A DNA stretch of 64,000 bases from Oscillospiraceae bacterium (GTDB taxonomy: Bacteria; Bacillota; Clostridia; Oscillospirales; CAG-272), in the NCBI GenBank assembly GCA_015064285.1, contig SVSN01000007.1, forward strand, positions 1-64,000, in the 5' to 3' direction. How positions within the stretch are numbered: the first letter of the stretch is position 1; each line of letters starts with the position of its first letter. Positions 49,901 through 58,138 of the stretch are shown here, piece after piece. The position numbers were made by a program, and so were the translations under genes. A model generated the notes under the pieces. The model was not told the origin of the DNA and did not search any database. It saw only the letters and a program-made list of their open reading frames with translations.

Positions 49901-52636
49901 ACGCTTCAGCTGAACATTCAGTATGCCGGAGACGATAATATCTATCAGATTGCCCGATCGCTGTTTGTTTATCCAGTAGATAAGGAAACGAATTTTATCG
50001 TCAAAGCCATTGATAAGGACACACAGAAAGAAGTTGCAGTATCCGGAGCAACGGTGGAAATCTACAGTGACAGAAACGGCAAAAATCTTGTGGCAACACT
50101 TCCGCCGACGGATGCGAACGGCAGAACTTCCTACACCTGGAACGGAAAATACAAGAATCTTTATGCGGTCGCCTATAAGAAAGTTGCATCAGAGATGACG
50201 GAACATGATGTAGCCGGAGAATATGAAAAATATTATCTGGAACTTCGTTCCGATACCATCGAACCGAGCAACGGTGAAATTACCATCGATCAGATTCATC
50301 AGGGAAAGACAGTGACTCTGCTGCTGGATCGTCCGAAATTCCATCTGAATCTGACAGTAGCGTATTTTGTACCGAAGGATAATTGGTGGAACAGACAAAA
50401 ATATAAGGAAATGGGTGCGTTTGAGGATTACTATGATGATGTTGCTGCTCTGATGAAGGAAACGAACAAGCGGCTGCTTGAGTCTACCGATGGATATTTT
50501 TGTATTGATACGGCGTATATTTATTCAACGGATAAAGATATGGTGGAAGAAGGAATTGCAGATATAAATTGTTCGTACAGAGGAAAATTCCATGTGTCTT
50601 TTGGTTCATCTACAGATTTTACCATAATAAATAATCAGTACGCAAAAGTAGGTGGAATTCATATCGCTAAATATCCTCTTCAATATCCAGAAAATTCAAT
50701 AAGTAATGATACAACATTCTATGATGAATCAAGAGTACAACACTCTGCTTTGGCTCTTGTACATGAAATAGGACATTATGTACTAGGCCTTTTGGATGAA
50801 TATCTCTCAAACGAATATGATGAACATTCTTCTGGTTATCTAGACTGGGACTATGATATTAATGAAATCGATTTATATTATGATCTTGACAAAGAATACT
50901 ATTTTGGGTTAATGAGTAATCAAATTTATAACCATGAACTTTCATATTCTGAATTATATTCATATCTATATATTATTGGAAAAAGCGATTGGAGTAATGA
51001 TATGTTGACACGTCAATATGTCAATACATATCGTGGGAAAACTAATATGTCTTGTTGGGAATGGTTAAAAAATACATATTACAGTTGGCATAATGGAGTT
51101 ATTGATTCTCCATATATATATTATTTTGAATCCCCTGCTGTATATCATAATAAATTTAATGAAGAACTGGGTTGGTATGAAGGAAATGGGGTAAAGTATC
51201 AAACTCCCCGCACCTTCTCCGATTTTACCGACACCGTAACCATAGTGGACTGCCGTACCTCTCCGACTTTGCTTTATACCAGCGAAAGCCCTGTCCTCTA
51301 CTCCGACAACAGCCTGACCTACGATGTCCGTACCCCCATTGCCTACGCGGGCGTAATCTACGACACCGCCGAGCAGACCTACAAAGTCAAGCTTATTCCA
51401 CAACTTTCCGGCGAAATCCATCTCTACGACGTCACTTCCGACGTATGTACGGAAATCCTCCTCACCGAAGCGGAGGATGGCTGTCTCTACGGTATTCTCG
51501 ATTCTTACCCCGAAGATGGCACGTCCGTCCTGTTCGAACTGGAGATGACCGATGGTACAACCTGCTATCTCAACTCCTTCTATTCCTATGTTTCCGATCC
51601 CGTTCTCGAATACAATTCCAACGATTACGGCAGCGGTTTCAACTTCACCGTCGCATTCTCCTTTGAAACCCTGAACCGCTTCATCATCACAGAAATGGAA
51701 TTTGTAGATGCTTCTCCCGCTACGCTGAACAAGGGCGGTCAGCCGTACTATATTGCTATCAAGGAAGAGACTGACTATAAAGGATATCTTTCCGCCAATG
51801 CATATGGTGCGCTTGACCTGACAACGCTCGCATGGTACCGCTTCGAGGACGGTGCATGGAATAAATGTGAGAGCGAAACGGATATCGGCATGGATGGTGT
51901 GGTTGTATCAACAGCTGCAGACGTGGAAGGACTGTACATGATTCTCGGTGAACCTGCATCGGAAGAGAACACTCTTTCCGTAATTACCGATCTTCAGGCT
52001 ATTCCTGTCGATACGATCGATGGTGGTATCCTATTTACATTTACAGACAATAATGATGCCGAAGAAGTTCTTGGTTACAGTGTTTACTACAGTAAGACTC
52101 CCTTTACCGACACCAATGACGCATTATACTATCCGAATTTGTTTACCGATTCTATCATAACACTGACTTTCCCTGAAGCCGGATGCGAATACTATCTTGC
52201 AGCTATAATACACGGATTGGAGGGCAGTATTTCTGAACTCAGTGAAGTTGTTTCCTGTGTCTCCGGTGTCCACATGATGGAAGGGAGCAATATTCCAGTA
52301 TCATGGCAGCAGAAGTATTGTTTGTGGGATATTCCTGGCGAAATCATTGACGATAAGGATAATGACGGTGACGGGCTGACGAATCTTGAGGAATATCTGG
52401 AAGGGACTGATCCACTGACTGCAGATAATTCAAACGATGTATACTCCGACCTCAACGCCGACGGCCTCACCGACGAAGCCGACGCGCTGTACCTCCTTCG
52501 TCACACTCTCCTGCCCGAGCGGTATCCCCTCCCTGCAGGTGATGCAGACTACGACGCAGATGGTACTGTGACAGCAAAGGATGCTGTGTATCTGTACAAT
52601 AAGATTCTGACGCCTGCACAGTATACGATCGATTAA
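46973..52636 (+). CDS. Secreted BspA-type leucine-rich-repeat protein with CLCA-like zinc metallopeptidase motif and C-terminal dockerin
   Basis: Signal peptide MRTKKILAFLISAVMAVQAVPMSAAA; ~20 repeats CSGFTGSLTIPDSVTSIGxxAFxx; VHEIGHYVLGLLDEY; SDLNADGLTDEADALYLLRHTL...GDADYDADGTVTAKDAVYLYNKIL (duplicated Ca-binding dockerin). Confidence 0.88.
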   Translation: MRTKKILAFLISAVMAVQAVPMSAAAVEAEIQETAEILEEPVLLQEEPEEPEVHVIPDVMVSEKATELYAAAVVSGDFEYAVKNDDTATITGFVGEVSGDLVIPGVIDGYTVTEIGNYAFYNCSGFTGSLTIPDSVTSIGEGAFSDCSGFTGSLTIPDSVTSIGNHAFSDCSGFTGSLTIGDSVTSIGYFAFYNCSDFTGSLTIPDSVTSIGDYAFECCSGFTGSLTIPDSVTSIGGSAFSECSGFTGSLTIGDSVTSIEDYAFFYCSGFTGSLTIPDSVTSIGESAFQNCSGFTGSLTIPDSVTSIGNYAFSHCSGFTGSLTIPDSVTSIGDYAFYNCSGFTGSLTIPDSVTSIGEFAFYDCSGFTGSLTIPDSVTSIGNCAFYYCSGFTGSLTIPDSVTSIGESAFYCCYGFTGSLTIPDSVTSIGWGAFYNCSGFTGSLTIGDSVTSIGDEAFYKCYGFTGSLTIGDSVTSIGDEAFYNCYGFTGSLTIPDSVTSIGDYAFYYCYGFTGSLTIPDSVTSIGDYAFKSCSGFTGSLIIGDSVISIGTYAFDSCSGFSGELIIGKSVTLICDSAFRSCYNFTGSLTIPSSVETIEYAAFAFCRNIHNVFFNGDIPANLGGYFFFDFPTDFTIYYPEGNTSGWTSPTWTAPDGTVYNTATFVPDQSITVEWDTASVTLIVGDSYDFSGEVRSSFKDLYAVHFTVNNRTNQADGIDYFRTESPGRYFRLDEIPSLTAGEVLTGLQVTNGLDSLELVPGEYIIRMWVKDTAGNSVYKTKELTVIEKQIVLPPETMVQPTSIKAGESAAFTLTAYEKLTDVYVQFMLTDGSWMNEDTCAEEYALSAASEEDGVYTYTADITLNTPGNMYDGNRRYFRFVYTDGEGRVNYTDLKTIVVTTDEKQIELKIISGGTQSDSMIHMNDVKIVLSVVSDDGSKPKNVSIDYLDGDSSKVSFYYNKDTRQIIGNIISTPEGEEVLYTLQLNIQYAGDDNIYQIARSLFVYPVDKETNFIVKAIDKDTQKEVAVSGATVEIYSDRNGKNLVATLPPTDANGRTSYTWNGKYKNLYAVAYKKVASEMTEHDVAGEYEKYYLELRSDTIEPSNGEITIDQIHQGKTVTLLLDRPKFHLNLTVAYFVPKDNWWNRQKYKEMGAFEDYYDDVAALMKETNKRLLESTDGYFCIDTAYIYSTDKDMVEEGIADINCSYRGKFHVSFGSSTDFTIINNQYAKVGGIHIAKYPLQYPENSISNDTTFYDESRVQHSALALVHEIGHYVLGLLDEYLSNEYDEHSSGYLDWDYDINEIDLYYDLDKEYYFGLMSNQIYNHELSYSELYSYLYIIGKSDWSNDMLTRQYVNTYRGKTNMSCWEWLKNTYYSWHNGVIDSPYIYYFESPAVYHNKFNEELGWYEGNGVKYQTPRTFSDFTDTVTIVDCRTSPTLLYTSESPVLYSDNSLTYDVRTPIAYAGVIYDTAEQTYKVKLIPQLSGEIHLYDVTSDVCTEILLTEAEDGCLYGILDSYPEDGTSVLFELEMTDGTTCYLNSFYSYVSDPVLEYNSNDYGSGFNFTVAFSFETLNRFIITEMEFVDASPATLNKGGQPYYIAIKEETDYKGYLSANAYGALDLTTLAWYRFEDGAWNKCESETDIGMDGVVVSTAADVEGLYMILGEPASEENTLSVITDLQAIPVDTIDGGILFTFTDNNDAEEVLGYSVYYSKTPFTDTNDALYYPNLFTDSIITLTFPEAGCEYYLAAIIHGLEGSISELSEVVSCVSGVHMMEGSNIPVSWQQKYCLWDIPGEIIDDKDNDGDGLTNLEEYLEGTDPLTADNSNDVYSDLNADGLTDEADALYLLRHTLLPERYPLPAGDADYDADGTVTAKDAVYLYNKILTPAQYTID
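47340..48640 (+). repeat. 72-bp (24-aa) intragenic tandem repeats in the BspA-like gene
   Basis: tgttccggctttacgggaagtctgacgattccggacagtgttacttc... recurs about 17 times nearly verbatim. Confidence 0.95.
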
Positions 52637-52913
52637 CATCACAAACCGCATCGATACGACAAAGCGAAAGGACAGGTCTATTCGGCCTGTTCTTTTTTCG
52701 CTGAATCATAATTTTCAACCCAGTCCCACACCCAATCACCCTCTCCTATATTTCATACCGTAACCCCGCCATTTCAGTTTTTAACCACCCCCCATTTCAC
52801 CAGATTTCCTTTCAAAAATGCGGTTTTGCACCTGTCCATCTTCTGCGGTATACTGAAACCACCACAGGGAACGGACAACCTGCACCAAAGCCGGGAACGA
52901 AAGGACAGACATC

Positions 52914-53189
52914 ATGTCAACAAGCGAACTCATCCGCACCATTGAAGAATTGCAGACTCTGGAACAGCTGATCCGGGAAGCAGAAGCCGAAGCGGAATCT
53001 CTGAAAGACAGCATCAAAGCCGTCATGGTGGAAAAAGGTATGGAAGAAATGGAGGCCGGAACGCACATCATCCGGTATACCACCGTTCTGACCCAGCGGT
53101 TCGACAGCACCTCTTTCAAGAAAAAGTACGAAGAACTCTACCGGGCATTCACCAAGCAGACCACCAGCAAGCGATTCACCATCAGTTGA
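52914..53189 (+). CDS. Small conserved coiled-coil protein (91 aa), copy 2
   Basis: Paralog of 35543-35818. Confidence 0.8.
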   Translation: MSTSELIRTIEELQTLEQLIREAEAEAESLKDSIKAVMVEKGMEEMEAGTHIIRYTTVLTQRFDSTSFKKKYEELYRAFTKQTTSKRFTIS

Positions 53190-53202
53190 GAGAGGGGCTG
53201 CT

Positions 53203-53847
53203 ATGAAAGAAATCAGCAAGTACAGCCGTCTGGCTATGTATCTGGAAAAGCTCTATGACCGACTGAACGAAGACTTTTTCTCCGGGGAGCTGGAACGGCC
53301 TGTCATCACCATCCAGTCTACCGCAAGAGCCTACGGGCACTACACCCTGGACGATGCATGGAGTGTGAAGGGAGAGGACTACCGAGAACTGAACATCGGC
53401 GCCGGTACACTGGACAGACCCATCGAAAACGTCCTTGCCACCCTGCTGCATGAGATGTGCCACCAATACAACGATGTGGTACTGAATGTACAGGATTGTT
53501 CCAGAGGGGGGACATACCACAACAAGCTGTTCCAGAAGACTGCGGAAGAACACGGCCTGACGGTGCGGAAAACAGAGAAGTACGGCTACAGCAGAACAGA
53601 ACCATCGGATGTACTGCTGGAATGGATTTTGAATCATAATATTCAAGAGATTCAGCTGTATCGGAATGACCTGCCAATGGTTCCTGTGGTGATACCCGGC
53701 GGAGAGACTTCCGGAACAACGGTACACACAGGAAACAAAAACGGTTCCAGACGGTACTGCTGTCCATCGTGCGGGATGATTGTCCGGGCGACCAGAGTGG
53801 TGCATGTGATCTGCGGGGACTGCGGGATGGATCTGGTGGAAAGGTAA
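53203..53847 (+). CDS. SprT-like zinc metalloprotease-fold protein, copy 2
   Basis: LLHEMCHQYNDV; zinc ribbon CCPSCGMIV...CGDCGMDL. Confidence 0.85.
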   Translation: MKEISKYSRLAMYLEKLYDRLNEDFFSGELERPVITIQSTARAYGHYTLDDAWSVKGEDYRELNIGAGTLDRPIENVLATLLHEMCHQYNDVVLNVQDCSRGGTYHNKLFQKTAEEHGLTVRKTEKYGYSRTEPSDVLLEWILNHNIQEIQLYRNDLPMVPVVIPGGETSGTTVHTGNKNGSRRYCCPSCGMIVRATRVVHVICGDCGMDLVER

Positions 53848-54067
53848 TTGGGGGAAAGATTTAGACTATATAAGGGGGAGCAAAAAAGTCCCCCCTTTTT
53901 AGTCAGAATGATATACCACAGTTCGGATAATTTGACACAGTCCATCTTCTGTGCTATACTTTCTTACGAAAAAATACAAACCACATTTGGTTTCCAATTT
54001 GGTTTCCAACACATTTTCGGGAGACTGCATACACCTGAAATAACAAGGTATTTCCTTGCGATTTCGC

Positions 54068-54176
54068 CTATAGCCAAGCGGTAAGGCAGAAGTCTGCAAA
54101 ACTTTTATTCCCCGGTTCGATTCCGGGTGGCGCCTTGAATAACGAAAGACAGTCTCCGATTCGGGGGCTGTTTTTT
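54068..54176. repeat. Right copy of 109-bp direct repeat (attR): tRNA-Cys lacking its first 4 nt, plus terminator
   Basis: Identical to 22795-22903 except one base; upstream TCGC cannot pair with the acceptor 3' strand. Confidence 0.9.
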
Positions 54177-54454
54177 GTTGCTTGTGGGCAAAAAGGAGAC
54201 CCGGTTTTTTGTACAGAATGCCTGTGGGAAGCGGACGAGCGTTTCCGAATGGTTATGGCTTGCGGAAAGCATATGCCCGTACAGTATTATGGCACGAGAC
54301 AATGTCGAAAACAGACTACCAGAAATCGGTTCATTATTCGCAAGAGTATATGGTATCCCTACAGTACGATGCATATTTATATCACCAGTTTCGCAGGTAT
54401 TTTTGCTTCTGCGAAGAAAAAGGTTTCCGCACGATTGTGTTGAAACCTTCTTGA

Positions 54455-55093
54455 TTATACCGCAACTGCTTCCAGCATACAGCTGTTGCCGCGCCTCAGT
54501 TTTTCACGGCTGAAGTAATCGTCGTACAGCCAGTTTTCTACCTCATGTTTTCCCAGAATCAGCGGCATCCGGTCATGGATTGCCTCTATCGTCAGGGTGG
54601 GACGGGTGGTCAGAATGACTGCGTGTTCTGTATTATCGAAAACATGGGTCATACCGGCCAGGTAAACCAGCCCTTCGCCGATATGGTATTTCCGCTTATC
54701 CGGCGACCATTCGTAATAACCGGAGGTGGGAATGGCTACGCGCCGGTTTACCACATCATCCCGGAAAAATCGTTTTTCCATGGCGGTTTCCGCACGGGCG
54801 TTGATCACCAGACTGGTACGGCGTGTCGGCTCATGGGCCAGCTCCGTCGGATCTGCCAGCGCACCGGCCAACGTAAGGCTTACAGGACGGTTGTTTTTTG
54901 TCTCCACAAACGGATAGCCCCACTTCACAATCTTGGCTCTGAGAAAATATCCGCCGCCATACAGGACAGGGATTTCATCTCCGGGAAACACTTCGCCGCG
55001 CATCAGGAAACGATTCGCATTTCCTTTTTTCTCCCGTTCCACGATGGCCGCCAGTTCCTCATCTTCAATCCATGCCTGATATCTTCCGCACAT
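54455..55093 (-). CDS. SRAP/HMCES (YedK)-family protein
   Basis: MCGRYQAW N-terminus with catalytic Cys2; NARAETAMEKRFFRDDVVNRRVAIPTSGYYEW. Confidence 0.93.
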   Translation of the reverse strand: MCGRYQAWIEDEELAAIVEREKKGNANRFLMRGEVFPGDEIPVLYGGGYFLRAKIVKWGYPFVETKNNRPVSLTLAGALADPTELAHEPTRRTSLVINARAETAMEKRFFRDDVVNRRVAIPTSGYYEWSPDKRKYHIGEGLVYLAGMTHVFDNTEHAVILTTRPTLTIEAIHDRMPLILGKHEVENWLYDDYFSREKLRRGNSCMLEAVAV

Positions 55094-55137
55094 AAAATCC
55101 CCCCTGTCGTTTACTGATTTCTTCCGGTGAACATGAT

Positions 55138-56376
55138 TCACATCCGCTGTACATCCTGCAGAGAATACCCGATCCGCCGACTGGAAAGCTTGCCAACGGC
55201 CAGATAACCGCCGTTGGTAACTGCATGGGTGCCGTAGCGTTCCCGGATGGTGTCCATAGTATTTTCCAGCGACAGCAGACGTTCTCTTTTCCGATGATCT
55301 GTGAAGAGATCCAGCTGTTCCGGTACATTTTCCCTGTCGATGCCGATGGCGCGCACAGTAACGGAACGGAGCGGCAGACGCCAGGTATGTTTTCTTTGGA
55401 ACAGCATGGCTGCTTCTCCGGCAATTTCACGGGCCAGCTGGGTTCTGTGTGGCAGCTGACACTGGTATTCCCGGACGGTCATGTCGTTTTCCCGTACCTG
55501 TACCGCTACGCCGCCTGCACTGAGACGGTTGGCGCGGAGCTTTGTACCCACTTCTTCTGCCAGCTCTTCCAGGACATACCGTACTTCTGTCTGGTCTACC
55601 AGATCCCTGACGGTAGTGGTACCGTGACCGATGGACTTGATGGGTTCTGCTTCCGCCTGCCAGAGTACCCGGGAGTTTTCCAGGCCGTTGGCATACACCC
55701 ACAGCATTTTCCCCAGTTTGCCCAGCCAGGATTCCAGATATTCCACTTTCATGTTTGCGATATCGCCGATGGTGCGGCAGCCGCGGTAGTAAATTTTTTT
55801 GTACGTTTTCATCCCCACGCCCAGCATTTCAAAAGCCGGCAGGGGCCATACGATTTCCCGGAAGCTTTCATAGGGGATTTCCGTGACGGCATCCGGTTTT
55901 TTCATGTCTGAACCCAGTTTGGCAAAGACCTTGTTGAAGGAAACGCCCACCGAAATGGTCAGACCTGTTTCTGCTTTGACGGTACGACGCAGCTTTTCCG
56001 CAATTTCCCGGCCGCTGCCGAACAGATCCCGGCTTGCAGTGACATCCATCCAGCATTCGTCAATGCCCATGGATTCGATCTGATCTGTAAACCGGCTGTA
56101 GATCCGGCGGACCGCCTTGGAATAGTAGAGATATTCGTCGTAATGGGGTTCGGCGATGACCAGATCGGGACACTTCACCCGGGCCTGATAAATACTTTCC
56201 CCTGTCTGGATACCGAATTTCTTGGCGATGTTGTTCTTGGCCAGTACAATACCATGGCGCTGTTCGGTTTCGCCGCCGACGATCATAGGTACATCCCGGT
56301 ATTCCGGATGTTTGAGGCTTTCAACGGATGCAAAATAGTTGTTCAGATCACAGTGCAGTATGGTGCGTGTCTCCAT
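55138..56376 (-). CDS. dinB: Y-family DNA polymerase (Pol IV/DinB type)
   Basis: ILHCDLNNYFASVES, SMGIDECWMDVTASRDLFG, SVGVSFNKVFAKLGSDMKKPDAVTEI. Confidence 0.93.
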   Translation of the reverse strand: METRTILHCDLNNYFASVESLKHPEYRDVPMIVGGETEQRHGIVLAKNNIAKKFGIQTGESIYQARVKCPDLVIAEPHYDEYLYYSKAVRRIYSRFTDQIESMGIDECWMDVTASRDLFGSGREIAEKLRRTVKAETGLTISVGVSFNKVFAKLGSDMKKPDAVTEIPYESFREIVWPLPAFEMLGVGMKTYKKIYYRGCRTIGDIANMKVEYLESWLGKLGKMLWVYANGLENSRVLWQAEAEPIKSIGHGTTTVRDLVDQTEVRYVLEELAEEVGTKLRANRLSAGGVAVQVRENDMTVREYQCQLPHRTQLAREIAGEAAMLFQRKHTWRLPLRSVTVRAIGIDRENVPEQLDLFTDHRKRERLLSLENTMDTIRERYGTHAVTNGGYLAVGKLSSRRIGYSLQDVQRM

Positions 56377-56416
56377 GTCTGCCACCCCCCTTTGAGAATA
56401 ATGCGAACATACAATC

Positions 56417-56469
56417 AGAACGCCTGTTTGCTGTGTCTATAGTATACACGAACAATGGTTCTTTGTCAA
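56417..56469 (-). promoter_or_regulatory. SOS-type promoter of dinB/SRAP operon
   Basis: Reverse strand TTGACA-17 nt-TATACT with AGAACCATTGTTCG in the spacer and a second box CAAACAGGCGTTCT downstream; both near the Firmicutes LexA consensus CGAACnnnnGTTYG. Confidence 0.75.
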
Positions 56470-56561
56470 GGGGGTTGCAGAAAAAAAGAACAAAAGTTTT
56501 TCTTTGGAGAATGGAAAAACGCCTGCTTCCGGAGAAACAAGCGTAAAATCCGAATGATATT

Positions 56562-57995
56562 TTACTGTTCAAGAGCCATAATCTTATCGGCGTAATCGAA
56601 CAGTTCCTTGTCAGAGGCAGTGCTCATAGAAGCGTAGAAGGAGCCGAAGCCCTGGTTGCCCTTGCAGTATTCCAGCAGAGCATAACCGTAACCCTGGAAG
56701 CCGCCGAAAGCAACACCGAAGTTGTACTTCACGTTGTCCAGAATGGTTTCGATCATGAACTGAGCGTCTTCATCGCGGGTACCCTTGGTCAGGATGGAGT
56801 TTTCCACATAGGCCGGGTATACGTACTTTCTGCCGTAGAAGGACAGTGCGTCTGCAACAGCGGCGGAACGTTCAATATTGGAAATGGAAGCGGGGAAGCA
56901 TACCAGCAGACCTGCTGCGGTAGCGATGTAGTTTTCCTGCAGCTGATCGTACTTGGGAATCGGTACTACGCCGTAACGTACATCATAGTCACGCAGAGCA
57001 GCGCACTGATTCAGGGTCAGAATGGTGAACACACAGCTCATTTCTTCTGCCAGAGGGCCTGCACCGGTCCAGCCCATGGGACAGTAGCTGCCTTCGGATT
57101 CTACCATCCAGGTTTTCAGCTTGTTGAAGATGGATTCGGTTTTTTCGGAATGGAAGGTAACATCGATATAGTTTTCTGCGGTTTTGGTAGTAATATCCAC
57201 ATAGTAGTTGGACAGGTTGTAGATGGACTGGAGCTTGCCGTGGAAGCCGTACAGGTCGCTGCCGTCTTCATCACGTACACCGTTACCGTTCCGGTCAATA
57301 TAGAAATCCTTGGTCATGGAGATCAGCTTGTCGATGGTCCATTCGTTTTCATAGGCCAGCGTGTAAGGATCTTCCATATCATAGTCTTCGACCATATCCC
57401 GGTTGAAGAATACGGCTTCCAGATTGTAGTTGGACAGACACATATCTCCCATCAGCAGATAGGCGTTCTTGCCGATGGACAGTTCGTCATAGGAAGATTT
57501 GTTCCACCAGGGATTGTCCATGCTGATGAAGGGGGCATTGTTGACGTTGTAGAAATACCCTTCAGCGGACAGATAGGTGGTGTTGTACATGTTACCGGTG
57601 AACACATCATAGTCATCGGAACCGGACATAACGGCAGCCATGACATTGGCACGGAAATCTTCGTTATTCCAGGGATTGATCACGGGGGTCAGCTGCACAT
57701 TCAGCAGATCGGAAACATCCAGATTCCGGTTGAAGATGGCGTCGTTCAGCACATCACCGTTCAGATCTTCTGCGATGTGTTCAATGCTGTAGGCACTGTG
57801 GTCGAAGGTATAGATATGGAATGTATACCCTTCGTAATCCAGCCCTTCAGGCAGCTGCAGTTTGAGCTCGGTATCTGCGGTATCGGTAGTGGTTTCAGCG
57901 TCTGTTGTGTCAGCAGGCCCTTCAACGGTATCGCCGCAGGCGGTAAGGGGAAGCATAACAAGCATTGCAATCAGTAAACAAAGCAGGCGTTTCAT
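56562..57995 (-). CDS. Extracellular solute-binding lipoprotein
   Basis: Signal/lipobox MKRLLCLLIAMLVMLPLTACGD; paralogous to next gene. Confidence 0.85.
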   Translation of the reverse strand: MKRLLCLLIAMLVMLPLTACGDTVEGPADTTDAETTTDTADTELKLQLPEGLDYEGYTFHIYTFDHSAYSIEHIAEDLNGDVLNDAIFNRNLDVSDLLNVQLTPVINPWNNEDFRANVMAAVMSGSDDYDVFTGNMYNTTYLSAEGYFYNVNNAPFISMDNPWWNKSSYDELSIGKNAYLLMGDMCLSNYNLEAVFFNRDMVEDYDMEDPYTLAYENEWTIDKLISMTKDFYIDRNGNGVRDEDGSDLYGFHGKLQSIYNLSNYYVDITTKTAENYIDVTFHSEKTESIFNKLKTWMVESEGSYCPMGWTGAGPLAEEMSCVFTILTLNQCAALRDYDVRYGVVPIPKYDQLQENYIATAAGLLVCFPASISNIERSAAVADALSFYGRKYVYPAYVENSILTKGTRDEDAQFMIETILDNVKYNFGVAFGGFQGYGYALLEYCKGNQGFGSFYASMSTASDKELFDYADKIMALEQ

Positions 57996-58138
57996 AGGCA
58001 TTCTCCCGAATTTTGGATTGGTCACAGCATCTGTGCCTGTGTTTATTATAAACAATTCCTAAAGGAATGTCAATAGATATAAAAAAATCCCTGCCATACA
58101 AAATGCACAGCAGGGATAGTGAATATGTTCTGTTCGGA

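Larger units (their letters stand above)
52701..53847 (+). repeat. Copy 2 of ~1.147 kb duplicated module
   Basis: Near-identical to 35332-36478, same orientation. Confidence 0.9.

Noticed and set aside
54068-54135. Second functional tRNA-Cys gene
   Set aside because: The first nucleotides (TCGCCTA) do not pair with the 3' acceptor strand TGGCGCC and no promoter precedes it; it is the attR copy.
54135-54513. Three overlapping + strand ORFs of 90-112 aa after attR
   Set aside because: Overlapping in different frames with no recognisable motif; could hide a decayed gene but cannot be supported.
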